Source: CBDHFQ01 sp965262565
GTDB taxonomy: Bacteria > Bacteroidota > Bacteroidia > J057
NCBI GenBank assembly: GCA_965262565.1
Contig: CBDHFQ010000020.1
Coordinates: forward strand, 248,001 to 312,000
Length of the DNA stretch: 64,000 nucleotides
Direction of reading: 5' to 3'
This document shows, piece after piece, positions 28,598 to 36,953 of the stretch. Each line of letters starts with the position of its first letter. The stretch's first letter is position 1. Below the pieces are notes generated by a model. It had not been told where the DNA came from, did not search any database, and was given only the letters and a program-made list of their open reading frames with translations. A program made the position numbers and the translations under genes.

Positions 28598-29983
28598 ATG
28601 GCACAAAAAGTAGCGACACCAAGTGGTACCAGGGATTTTCCACCGCAAGTGATGATTCGCAGAGAACGAATATTTCAATTAATCAGAGATACGTTTAAAA
28701 AATATGGATTTGCTCCTATAGAGACCCCTGCGATGGAGTCCCTTTCTGTCCTCATGGGAAAATATGGGGAGGAAGGAGATAAACTAATATTTAAAATTCT
28801 GAATAGCGGCGATTTCTTCAGCAAAAGAGGAAAGCAAATAGTATTTGCCGAAGATATGGAAAAAGGGGAAAATCATTTTGCCTCCTTGGTTTCAGAAAAA
28901 GCATTGAGATATGACCTGACGGTTCCTTTCGCCCGTTTTGTAGTTACTAACCAACATTTGCTACCCCTACCTTTTAAGCGATATCAAATTCAACCTGTGT
29001 GGAGAGCAGATAGACCCCAGAAAGGAAGATATAGAGAGTTTTATCAATGTGATGCAGATGTAGTAGGATCTGATTCCTTAATTTATGAAGCAGAATTAAT
29101 GGCCATTTTTGATGAAGTGATTTCTTCCTTAGGCATATCTTCTTTTACCATAGAGGTTAGCAATCGAAAAATATTGCAAGGTTTTGCAGAGTATATAGGT
29201 GAGACAGAAAAGTTTCAGCAAATATGTGTTGCTATTGATAAATGGGACAAAATAGGAGAGAATGGGGTGAAGGGTGAGCTAATTCAAAGAGGAATCTCGG
29301 AAAAAGAGGCAGTTCTTTTGTTAGAAGTATTAAAGGTGAAGGGGACCAATGAAGAAAAACTGACTTTTTTGAGAGAGAAATTCGATGGATTAGAGAGCGG
29401 CTTAAAAGGAGTAGAGGAAATGGAAGAGGTCTTGTCTTATTATGAGTTTATGCCAAGGTTCAAAGGGAAAGTAGAACTGGCACTTACCCTTGCCAGAGGA
29501 TTGGACTATTATACCGGGACCATTTTTGAAGTAAAACCCATTGATGTAAGGATGGGTAGCATAGGAAGTGGGGGGAGATATGACGACCTGACAGGATTAT
29601 TTGGCAAAGGAGGACTTTCAGGGGTTGGAATATCTTTTGGAGCAGATAGAATTTACGATTTAATGGAAGAATTGGGATTGTTTACAGATGATGCTTACAC
29701 CACTACGAGTGTGTTAGTCATTCAATTTGATAAGAAGACATTGGAATCATCCTTAGGTGCATTAAGAAAATTAAGAGAGGCAAACATACCCGCAGAAATC
29801 TATCCTACTCATGCAAAATTGAAGAAACAACTGAGTTATGCGGATAAAAAGAGAATTCCATATGTATTGATCCTGGGAGAAGAAGAAATAGCGAACAATA
29901 CATATACCTTGAAAGATTTGAGAAAGGGTACTCAACAAACGATGGCCTGGGAGGAAATAGTGAATAGTGTTCTGTCAATCTGA
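28598..29983 (+). CDS. hisS: Histidyl-tRNA synthetase
   Basis: 461 residues, class II synthetase. SGTRDFPP at the start is the histidyl-specific motif. Motif 2 is RYQIQPVWRADRPQKGRYREFYQCD, shortened as RADRPQKGRYREF. The two HisA-type boxes are ARGLDYYTGTIFEV and GGRYDDLTG. Motif 3 is GVGISFGADRIYDLM, and the C-terminal anticodon-binding domain follows after ~360. It charges tRNA-His. The next genes, groES-groEL, follow after 134 bases. Confidence 0.96.
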   Translation: MAQKVATPSGTRDFPPQVMIRRERIFQLIRDTFKKYGFAPIETPAMESLSVLMGKYGEEGDKLIFKILNSGDFFSKRGKQIVFAEDMEKGENHFASLVSEKALRYDLTVPFARFVVTNQHLLPLPFKRYQIQPVWRADRPQKGRYREFYQCDADVVGSDSLIYEAELMAIFDEVISSLGISSFTIEVSNRKILQGFAEYIGETEKFQQICVAIDKWDKIGENGVKGELIQRGISEKEAVLLLEVLKVKGTNEEKLTFLREKFDGLESGLKGVEEMEEVLSYYEFMPRFKGKVELALTLARGLDYYTGTIFEVKPIDVRMGSIGSGGRYDDLTGLFGKGGLSGVGISFGADRIYDLMEELGLFTDDAYTTTSVLVIQFDKKTLESSLGALRKLREANIPAEIYPTHAKLKKQLSYADKKRIPYVLILGEEEIANNTYTLKDLRKGTQQTMAWEEIVNSVLSI

Positions 29984-30044
29984 CAAGAATATATGTCAAA
30001 ATTTTTGCTATAGTGAATTGTTGTCATTCAAATGGCAAGTGGCA

Positions 30045-30052
30045 TATTTTTA
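30045..30052 (+). promoter_or_regulatory. Possible promoter of groES-groEL (TATTTTTA)
   Basis: 7 of 8 match to TAnnTTTG with TTG at 30021-30023, a 21-base spacer. It is about 65 bases upstream of groES. No CIRCE inverted repeat (TTAGCACTC-type) was found, so HrcA control is not supported by the sequence. Confidence 0.35.
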
Positions 30053-30117
30053 GAATTAGGTGATGTGAAATAAAAACAAACTTATTAACTATTACCTAAT
30101 TTAAATCACGATAGACT

Positions 30118-30393
30118 ATGGCAGTTAGTATTAAACCGCTAGCAGATCGTGTGCTGATTGAGCCAGCACCTGCTGAAGATAAAACCGCCTCCGGTATTAT
30201 TATCCCGGATACCGCAAAGGAAAAACCACAAAGAGGAAAAGTTGTAGCTGTAGGTCCTGGAAAAAAGGATGAGCCCACCACAGTAAAAGAAGGTGATTTA
30301 GTATTGTACGGAAAATATTCCGGAACAGAAATTAATCTTGAAGGAACAGATTATCTTATTATGAGAGAGTCTGACATTCTTGCTATTGTGTAA
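30118..30393 (+). CDS. groES: Co-chaperonin GroES
   Basis: 91 residues, about the usual length. It begins SIKPLADRVLIEP and contains the mobile loop KTASGIIIPDTAKEKPQ. GroES caps the GroEL ring as a heptamer and controls substrate release. It is followed by groEL after 71 bases in one transcription unit. Confidence 0.97.
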   Translation: MAVSIKPLADRVLIEPAPAEDKTASGIIIPDTAKEKPQRGKVVAVGPGKKDEPTTVKEGDLVLYGKYSGTEINLEGTDYLIMRESDILAIV

Positions 30394-30464
30394 TTCACAT
30401 GAACATGTCGATTGATTTTTCAAATTACAAGTCTCCTAACTTTAACAAATTAATTAATTAAATA

Positions 30465-32123
30465 ATGGCTAAAAAGATAGAATTTAATGTACACGCAAGA
30501 GAGAAATTGAAAAAAGGTGTAGACGCTCTTGCAAACGCAGTAAAGGTTACTCTAGGACCTAAAGGAAGAAATGTAGTATTAGACAAGAAATTTGGTGCTC
30601 CAAACATTACTAAGGATGGGGTTACTGTAGCTAAAGAAGTAGAGCTAAGTGATCCTATCGAAAATATGGGAGCCCAGATGGTCAAAGAAGTTGCATCTAA
30701 AACGGCAGATGTAGCTGGAGATGGAACTACTACAGCAACTGTTCTTGCTCAAGCTATGATTCGCGAAGGATTAAAAAACGTGGCAGCAGGAGCGAATCCT
30801 ATGGAATTGAAAAGAGGAATCGAGGAAGCTACTAAAATCGTGGTAGAGGAATTGAAAAAAGTTTCAAAATCTATCAGTGATTCTAAGGAAATTGCTCAGG
30901 TAGCTACTATTTCTTCTAACAATGATACTGAGATCGGTGAATTAATTGCTGATGCCATGGAGAAAGTGGGTAAAGATGGAGTAATCACAGTAGAAGAGGC
31001 GAAAGGATTAGAGACTACGTTGGATGTAGTTGAAGGTATGCAGTTCGATCGCGGTTATCTATCTCCTTATTTTGTTACCAATGCTGACGCAATGGAAACT
31101 GATTTGGAGGATCCATACATTCTTCTTTATGACAAAAAGATCTCCCAGATGAAGGATTTACTTCCTGTATTAGAGAAAACGGTACAAACGGGAAGACCTT
31201 TATTGATTATCGCTGAAGATGTAGATGGAGAAGCATTAGCTACCTTAGTTGTTAATAAAATCCGTGGATCTTTAAGAGTGGCAGCAGTAAAAGCTCCTGG
31301 CTTTGGCGATCGTAGAAAGGCTATGCTAGAGGACATCGCTATTCTAACTGGTGGTACAGTTATTTCTGAAGAGCGTGGATTCAAGTTAGACAACACTACA
31401 CTTGATATGCTAGGGATGGCGAAAAGAGTAAGTATCAATAAAGATAATACCACGATTGTTAACGGAAGTGGAGAAGCTGAAAATATCAAAGCTCGTGTAA
31501 ATCAGATCAGAAATCAGATAGAATCAACGACTTCTGACTATGATCGTGAAAAATTGCAAGAGCGTTTAGCGAAGCTTTCAGGTGGTGTAGCTGTATTGTA
31601 TGTAGGTGCTGCTACTGAAGTGGAAATGAAAGAGAAGAAAGATCGCGTTGACGATGCATTACATGCAACAAAAGCTGCGGTAGAAGAAGGTATTATTCCT
31701 GGAGGTGGTGTTGCTTTAGTACGTGCTATCAAGTCTATTGAGCCAGGACCTGGAGGAATTAACGATAAATACTTGACTGGTGATATTGGAATTGGTGTAA
31801 ATATTGTAAGGCGTGCTTTAGAAGAGCCATTACGTTTGATCGTAGAAAATGCAGGTCTTGAATCCGGAGTGATCTTGAATAAAGTAGTGGAAAGTAATGA
31901 AAGGCCTGATTATGGATTCAATGCGCGTACTGAAACATACGAGAATTTCTTTGAAACAGGGATTATAGATCCTACGAAAGTTACTCGTAGCGCATTAGAA
32001 AATGCTGCTTCTATCGCTGGGCTGTTGTTAACTACTGAGTGTGTAGTTACTGATGAGCCTGAGCCTGAGAAAGAAGCTCCTCATGGAGGAATGCCTCATG
32101 GAGGCATGGGAGGAATGATGTAA
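30465..32123 (+). CDS. groEL: Chaperonin GroEL
   Basis: 552 residues, full length. The N-terminal equatorial domain has VKVTLGPKGRNVVLDK and the nucleotide-binding VAGDGTTTATVLAQ (~86-99), then the apical domain, and PGGGVALVRA in the second equatorial half. The C-terminus has the GGM-type tail (HGGMPHGGMGGMM). GroEL folds newly made proteins in an ATP-driven double ring. It is followed by an intrinsic terminator. Confidence 0.97.
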   Translation: MAKKIEFNVHAREKLKKGVDALANAVKVTLGPKGRNVVLDKKFGAPNITKDGVTVAKEVELSDPIENMGAQMVKEVASKTADVAGDGTTTATVLAQAMIREGLKNVAAGANPMELKRGIEEATKIVVEELKKVSKSISDSKEIAQVATISSNNDTEIGELIADAMEKVGKDGVITVEEAKGLETTLDVVEGMQFDRGYLSPYFVTNADAMETDLEDPYILLYDKKISQMKDLLPVLEKTVQTGRPLLIIAEDVDGEALATLVVNKIRGSLRVAAVKAPGFGDRRKAMLEDIAILTGGTVISEERGFKLDNTTLDMLGMAKRVSINKDNTTIVNGSGEAENIKARVNQIRNQIESTTSDYDREKLQERLAKLSGGVAVLYVGAATEVEMKEKKDRVDDALHATKAAVEEGIIPGGGVALVRAIKSIEPGPGGINDKYLTGDIGIGVNIVRRALEEPLRLIVENAGLESGVILNKVVESNERPDYGFNARTETYENFFETGIIDPTKVTRSALENAASIAGLLLTTECVVTDEPEPEKEAPHGGMPHGGMGGMM

Positions 32124-32148
32124 TAAATCCTTCTTTAACTGAATAGAT

Positions 32149-32175
32149 GGCTGTCCTGTCTGGACAGCCCTTTTT
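32149..32175 (+). terminator. Intrinsic terminator of groES-groEL
   Basis: 8-bp stem GGCTGTCC/GGACAGCC with a 5-base loop, then C and five T, about 25 bases after the groEL stop. Confidence 0.88.
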
Positions 32176-32262
32176 GTTTTCTGGTTATTTTCTCAGAAAA
32201 AATGTATATTCCATTTAGTAGGCACGAAAGCTAAACTTTCAATTCGATTAAATACTACTACT

Positions 32263-32403
32263 ATGGAAAGTTGGATTACAGGAATTTTGATATTGATTAT
32301 CATAGTCGGTGGCGCATGGTTTGCTATATGGGCCATTCAAAAAACACTAAATGATAATACGGAGGGAAGTAGAAAATTGCGTAGAAGGAGGCAGAGAAGA
32401 TAA
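32263..32403 (+). CDS. Small single-pass membrane protein (46 residues)
   Basis: Starts MESWITGILILIIIVGG, with one strongly hydrophobic helix (~5-25) rich in Ile and Trp, then a hydrophilic turn and a very basic tail ending RKLRRRRQRR. The composition (helix followed by Arg-rich C-terminus) suggests a real membrane peptide rather than chance. The frame is short and there is no homologue I can name. It lies between the groEL terminator and fur. Confidence 0.5.
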   Translation: MESWITGILILIIIVGGAWFAIWAIQKTLNDNTEGSRKLRRRRQRR

Positions 32404-32497
32404 GCGCCTGTCTTTTTGTCAACTATTAAATATTTTTTGCATCTTTGATTTCTTAATTTCGGATGAACAGTCCGATGCTGGTGTACTATTGTGTAAA

Positions 32498-32530
32498 TTG
32501 TAAGGTTATTGTGTAGTGATGATAGTTTTG
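32498..32530 (+). promoter_or_regulatory. Predicted promoter of the fur-STAS-purA cluster
   Basis: TTG at 32498-32500, a 22-base spacer, then TAGTTTTG at 32523-32530, an exact TAnnTTTG. It ends 26 bases before the fur ATG at 32557. Confidence 0.5.
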
Positions 32531-32556
32531 GTATTTTTAAATAATGATTGAATTAC

Positions 32557-33039
32557 ATGCCTGATTTACCACCTACTAAGCAGCAGGAGCGTGTAGACGA
32601 AGTGAAACGCATTTTTTCGGAATACTTGGACAGAAAAAAGCAAAGAAAGACCCCTGAACGATTTGCGATTCTGGAAGAAATCTACAATCGCTCTGATCAC
32701 TTTGATGTAGATTCGCTGTATATTGAGATGAAAGACAAGAAAAATTTTTCTGTGAGTAGGGCGACCGTTTATAATACCTTAGACTTGCTGGTAGAGTGTG
32801 ATTTAGTTAAAAGGCATCAATTTGGAACTTCTCATGCGGAATATGAGAAATCGTATGGGTATAAGCAACATGATCACATTATTTGCTCGGTTTGTGGTAA
32901 GGTATTGGAATTTTGTGATCCCAGGTTAGGAGAAATTATTTCTACCATTGGAGATGTTTTCGAATTTGATGTGAGTTATCATTCTCTGACTATTCATGGC
33001 AATTGCCGGGATGAGCAGTGTATAGGTAAAAGGCAATAA
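32557..33039 (+). CDS. fur: Fur-family metal-responsive transcriptional regulator
   Basis: 160 residues from ATG 32557 (MPDLPPTKQQERV; a TTG 9 bases upstream is less likely). The winged-helix DNA-binding half has TPERFAILEEIY and RATVYNTLDLLVECDLV. The metal-binding half carries KQHDHIICSVCGKVLEF, the HHD box, and a second Cys pair in CRDEQC, which forms a structural zinc site. Fur represses iron uptake when iron is plentiful; Zur or PerR identity cannot be ruled out. It is followed closely by an STAS gene and purA, an order also seen in other Bacteroidota. Confidence 0.9.
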   Translation: MPDLPPTKQQERVDEVKRIFSEYLDRKKQRKTPERFAILEEIYNRSDHFDVDSLYIEMKDKKNFSVSRATVYNTLDLLVECDLVKRHQFGTSHAEYEKSYGYKQHDHIICSVCGKVLEFCDPRLGEIISTIGDVFEFDVSYHSLTIHGNCRDEQCIGKRQ

Positions 33040-33050
33040 CAAAAATTAAC

Positions 33051-33404
33051 ATGGAATTTTCATTTTTAAAGAAAGAAGATATAGGTATCTATGAATTGAA
33101 GGGGAATCTGATCGGAGAGACGGATGGCATTGCAATAACCGAATCTTTCTCAGATAAACTGGAAGAAGGGCTTCTTCGATTTGTGATAAATTTAGAAGGG
33201 CTTCAACATATAAATAGTAGTGGGCTGGGAGTGCTAATCACTTTACTCACTAAAGCGAGAAAGGTGGGCGGAGAGTTAACTTTAGCTAATCCTTCCAGCT
33301 ATATTAATAATTTACTCCTCATAACTAAATTAAATACCATATTCCAAATCCATGCATCTATTGATGATGCGGTTAACAGCTTTATGGATAAGCAAATAGA
33401 TTAA
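33051..33404 (+). CDS. STAS-domain protein, anti-sigma factor antagonist-like
   Basis: 117 residues, a single STAS domain. INLEGLQHINSSGLGVLITLL contains the conserved Ser of the phospho-acceptor loop (HINSSGLG). In SpoIIAA-like proteins this residue is phosphorylated by an anti-sigma kinase to control partner switching. It lies 11 bases after fur and 29 before purA. Its partner kinase is not in the window. Confidence 0.88.
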   Translation: MEFSFLKKEDIGIYELKGNLIGETDGIAITESFSDKLEEGLLRFVINLEGLQHINSSGLGVLITLLTKARKVGGELTLANPSSYINNLLLITKLNTIFQIHASIDDAVNSFMDKQID

Positions 33405-33433
33405 TTTTCTCAATCGTATAAATAGTAAATGAC

Positions 33434-34720
33434 ATGGCATCTTTAGATGTTTTGCTGGGCTTGCAGTGGGGAGATGAAGGAAAAGGAAAGATAGTAGATG
33501 TATTGGCACCAGAATATGATATAATTGCGAGATACCAGGGGGGCCCAAATGCGGGGCACACAATCGTGATTGATCAAAAAAAGTATGTACTTCACCTTAT
33601 TCCTTCTGGAATTTTTCACTCTAATACGATGAATGTCATAGGTAATGGAGTGGTGCTTGATCCCGTTGTACTGAAAAAGGAAATTGATCAGTTAAGTGAG
33701 GCCGGACTAGATATTAAAGATAGGCTCTTAATTTCTGATCGTGCTCACCTCATCCTCCCTACCCACAAATTATTAGATAAAGCTTCTGAGGCGGCGAAAG
33801 GGACATCTAAAATCGGATCTACTCTTAGAGGAATTGGTCCTACGTATATGGATAAAACTGGGAGAAATGGTCTTAGGGTAGGAGATGTATTGGGAAAAGA
33901 TTTTGGGACCAAGTATCAACTCATTGTCCAAAAGCATAAACAGTTATTGGATCATTTATACCAATTCGAATATGCATTAGAGGAACATACTGATCAATTT
34001 CACGAGGCAGTCTCCTTTTTACAGGAACTTAACATCATAAATACCACTTACTATTTAAATGATTGCCTTAGTAATGGGAAAAGGATTCTCGCAGAAGGTG
34101 CTCAGGGTACCTTATTGGATATAGAATTCGGTAGTTATCCCTATGTAACCAGTTCTCATACCACTTCTGCTGGCGCTTGTATAGGTCTCGGAATTGCACC
34201 TTCAAACATAGGACGTGTATTTGGTATATTTAAAGCTTATTGTACCAGAGTAGGTAGTGGTCCTTTTCCTACTGAGTTAACTGGAGACATAGGAGAGAAA
34301 CTGCGACGACTAGGTCATGAGTTTGGAGCCACAACGGGTAGACCTAGAAGATGTGGTTGGATAGACCTGCCTTTATTGCGTTATGCGGTCAAAATTAATG
34401 GAGTAACTGATCTTATTATGACAAAAGCTGACGTATTGTCAGAGATGGATAGGATTTGTGTATGTAAGGCTTATCAGGAAGTTGAAGGAAAAAAAACGGA
34501 TGTTATTCCATTTGACATTGAGCATATTATAGAACCGTTATATGAAGAAGTGCCAAATTGGAGCATGGATATTTCAGGGATAAGATCCGAAGAGTTACTT
34601 CCGGAATCATTAACATCTTATATTGGGATGATGGAAGAATACCTTAACGTTCCCTTGACTTATATATCTCTAGGGCCGGATAGGGAAGAAATTATCCATA
34701 GATCAGGAGTTGCGGTATAA
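33434..34720 (+). CDS. purA: Adenylosuccinate synthetase
   Basis: 428 residues, full length. It converts IMP and aspartate to adenylosuccinate in AMP synthesis, using GTP. The N-terminal LQWGDEGKGKIVD (P-loop-like) is followed by GGPNAGHTI, GIGPTYMDKTGRNGLR, AEGAQGTLLDIEFGSYP and TTGRPRRCGWIDL, all family signatures. It is the last gene of the fur-STAS-purA cluster and is followed 9 bases later by the converging EnvC-like gene. Confidence 0.97.
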   Translation: MASLDVLLGLQWGDEGKGKIVDVLAPEYDIIARYQGGPNAGHTIVIDQKKYVLHLIPSGIFHSNTMNVIGNGVVLDPVVLKKEIDQLSEAGLDIKDRLLISDRAHLILPTHKLLDKASEAAKGTSKIGSTLRGIGPTYMDKTGRNGLRVGDVLGKDFGTKYQLIVQKHKQLLDHLYQFEYALEEHTDQFHEAVSFLQELNIINTTYYLNDCLSNGKRILAEGAQGTLLDIEFGSYPYVTSSHTTSAGACIGLGIAPSNIGRVFGIFKAYCTRVGSGPFPTELTGDIGEKLRRLGHEFGATTGRPRRCGWIDLPLLRYAVKINGVTDLIMTKADVLSEMDRICVCKAYQEVEGKKTDVIPFDIEHIIEPLYEEVPNWSMDISGIRSEELLPESLTSYIGMMEEYLNVPLTYISLGPDREEIIHRSGVAV

Positions 34721-34729
34721 ATTCTGTAT

Positions 34730-35923
34730 TTAATTCAGACTAACTATCCATTTTTCAGGATCCATAAACTTATCTGGATTTTTATATATCAGGAAGTTGA
34801 GGATTGTTTCTCCTGTGCGAGCATCCGTTTTTACCAGGCCTATAGTATCTTGAGTATTAACAAAATCACCTACGTTTACGACACTCTGTTCCAACTTGGC
34901 ATAAACCGTACGATAATCTCCATGTTCTATAATGATCATGTAACCACTTAAAGGGACTTCCGTGACGGCTGTTACTCTTCCGGCATGTATAGCTCTCACA
35001 TTTTGACCTTTTGGGGTACGAATGAAGATACCATCATTAACTACTCTATTCCCGAAAGGATCCGTAGTAACGCCAAATTTGCCTATAATAATACTTTTAT
35101 TGGTAGGCACTGGCCAGGAATGATAACCTCTGTTACTGGCAAAGGTCGAACCGTAATCCACATTTCCAATAGTAGTAGAAGTATTGAATTCTTTTTCAGA
35201 CCGTTCAATGAGTGCCTTTAACTCATCTCTTTGGGTGGCTAATTGTTCTCTATATGCTTTTTCTTCATCCTGAAAAGCCAGATATAGCTTATTTTGCTTA
35301 GTCTTTGTTTCCTGAAGCCTTAATATTTCTTCTTTTTTTACGACAATGAGTCTTTTATTCTCCTTAATACTCTTTTGAAGTCTTTCCCTTTTGTCAGCAA
35401 GAAAGGTGCGGGTTCTCCTGATCAGCTCTATTTGTTTGCGTTTAAATTGGCTAAACTGGCGAAAATAAAGACTTCGGTAATATGCCTCTGACAAGTTGCG
35501 TGCACTTAGTAATGATAACCAGAAATTGGTGGTATTAAACGATTTATAAGTGAGCTGTACTGTCTTGGCAAAATTTTCTGTGATTTGTTCAATGTCGTTT
35601 TTAAGTTTTGAAATGACAAGATTTAAATCTGTAATTTCTTGGGAATTGAGTTCTAATTCCTTGGATACATTTCTCACTAATTGTTCTCTAAGTGATAACT
35701 GTTTATTTAATATGGTGAGTTCTGCCAAGGATTTTTCCGTACTATCCTGGGTTTCCTGGAGTAATTGATCGGTGAGTTGAATTTGCTTCTGTAATTGAGT
35801 TTGAGTTTCTTCATAGTCATCCTGTTCTTCTTCCTGAGCAACCATAGGGAGATAGCCCAAAAAAATGAATGAAATGCAGAAACATATGCTACACAGAATA
35901 TGTCTAGAAAGAAACTCGTTCAT
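34730..35923 (-). CDS. EnvC-like murein hydrolase activator (degenerate M23)
   Basis: 397 residues. A signal peptide (residues 1-~30) is followed by a long coiled coil (about 35-250, Gln/Glu/Lys-rich) and a C-terminal LytM/M23 domain. The active-site positions are degenerate. The zinc His of H-x-GxD is replaced in RVVNDGIFIR, and the HxH site reads YAKL instead of YAHL. EnvC and NlpD work this way: they activate amidases (AmiA/B-like) at the division site without cutting peptidoglycan. The gene overlaps the DUF4292 gene by 20 bases, indicating an operon. Confidence 0.85.
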   Translation of the reverse strand: MNEFLSRHILCSICFCISFIFLGYLPMVAQEEEQDDYEETQTQLQKQIQLTDQLLQETQDSTEKSLAELTILNKQLSLREQLVRNVSKELELNSQEITDLNLVISKLKNDIEQITENFAKTVQLTYKSFNTTNFWLSLLSARNLSEAYYRSLYFRQFSQFKRKQIELIRRTRTFLADKRERLQKSIKENKRLIVVKKEEILRLQETKTKQNKLYLAFQDEEKAYREQLATQRDELKALIERSEKEFNTSTTIGNVDYGSTFASNRGYHSWPVPTNKSIIIGKFGVTTDPFGNRVVNDGIFIRTPKGQNVRAIHAGRVTAVTEVPLSGYMIIIEHGDYRTVYAKLEQSVVNVGDFVNTQDTIGLVKTDARTGETILNFLIYKNPDKFMDPEKWIVSLN

Positions 35924-36695
35924 AATTATCCGGAATCGAAAAACCAGTAGTTAAATTAGAGGGATTAATATCAATGTTATTATGTTTGAATGTAATATTC
36001 ATTTCATCAGGTTTTACTACGTCAATTTTTCCGTTTTTGGGGATGATGAATTTATTGAGTGTCTCAAAGTCATCGTATTGAATAATAGAATGCAGATTTT
36101 TTGAAATATTTTTGGTCTCTACTTCTTTGAGTTTATGTAGGTTAGCATCTATGGTATAAGTAAATTCAGCATCTGCCATTCTCCCCATAAATGTATTTAA
36201 AGATGATTGCCCCCTTTGTAAGCTTAACTCAGACAAAACAGGAATACTCCTAAAGTTGCCGATAAAAATGGCTTGTAACATATCTATCGTGGCGTCCATG
36301 CCTAAGTATGTTCTTGCTGGCGCGTAATCGCCCACATAAGCTGTTTTGTTTAGGCGATCCACCATAAATATGGAATCTGGTGTAACAAGCACTCTTGCTC
36401 CCTCAAAGCCAAATTTGCTAAACCTCATCCAGATCAAACTATCTGATATCATATTAATCCTGTAGCCCAAAGACATGCGAGTACCATCTGAAGGAATAGA
36501 GGCAACGGCCCTTCCCTGAATAGCAATAGCCTCAAATGATACATTCTGTTGTTGTGTTGTTGTTAGGACCACAGAAGTTTGGTTCTTTTTTGATGATTTC
36601 CCTGCTTTTGAGGTAGTTTTACAGGATACCATTATCACTGAAAGAAATATTACCCATAGCCCTATACTACCATAAGTTTTCAATTTCGTATACAT
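35904..36695 (-). CDS. DUF4292 lipoprotein
   Basis: 263 residues from the ATG at 36695. An earlier ATG at 36755 would add 20 residues that spoil the signal peptide. The hydrophobic helix GSIGLWVIFLSVIMVSC ends in a lipobox with Cys as the lipidated residue. The rest matches DUF4292, with IQGRAVASIPSDGTRMSLGYRIN and ISDSLIWMRFSKFGFEGAR, a beta-rich fold similar in outline to LolA/LolB. It is conserved in Bacteroidota, upstream of EnvC-like genes, probably an outer membrane-associated lipoprotein. Its function is unknown. Confidence 0.8.
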   Translation of the reverse strand: MYTKLKTYGSIGLWVIFLSVIMVSCKTTSKAGKSSKKNQTSVVLTTTQQQNVSFEAIAIQGRAVASIPSDGTRMSLGYRINMISDSLIWMRFSKFGFEGARVLVTPDSIFMVDRLNKTAYVGDYAPARTYLGMDATIDMLQAIFIGNFRSIPVLSELSLQRGQSSLNTFMGRMADAEFTYTIDANLHKLKEVETKNISKNLHSIIQYDDFETLNKFIIPKNGKIDVVKPDEMNITFKHNNIDINPSNLTTGFSIPDNYERVSF

Positions 36696-36869
36696 ATTTC
36701 TTTGTCTAAAGGTATTTAACCTGAGGCTGCAAAATTCGTGCAATTTTTTCTTCATATTTTTTCAACTTCCCAAATATAGAATAATTGGAAGATTTACAAT
36801 AACATAACTCCTGGCATGGGATGCCTGTATTAATGCCTCTATACGAAAGAAATCCTTCGAAGTACTAAT

Positions 36870-36907
36870 TTTTTTATAAAAAAGAAGGGTGAGGATAGAC
36901 CCCACCC
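36870..36907 (-). terminator. Intrinsic terminator downstream of the PorP-OmpA gene
   Basis: Stem GGGTG-A-GG (36887-36894) with CC-C-CACCC (36900-36907), one mismatch, 5-base loop. On the minus strand the stem is followed by TTCTTTTTTATAAAAAAA. It ends the transcription of the 36954 gene. Confidence 0.65.
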
Positions 36908-36953
36908 CAAAAATGAGGTACGCACAAAAGCACGTCCCTACGAACATGTAATC

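Noticed and set aside
29984..30117. CIRCE element upstream of groES
   Set aside because: No TTAGCACTC-N9-GAGTGCTAA inverted repeat is present in the leader.
36762..36947. Small minus-strand frame between the PorP gene and the DUF4292 gene
   Set aside because: It covers the intrinsic terminator at 36870-36907 and has no recognisable features, so it is probably noncoding.
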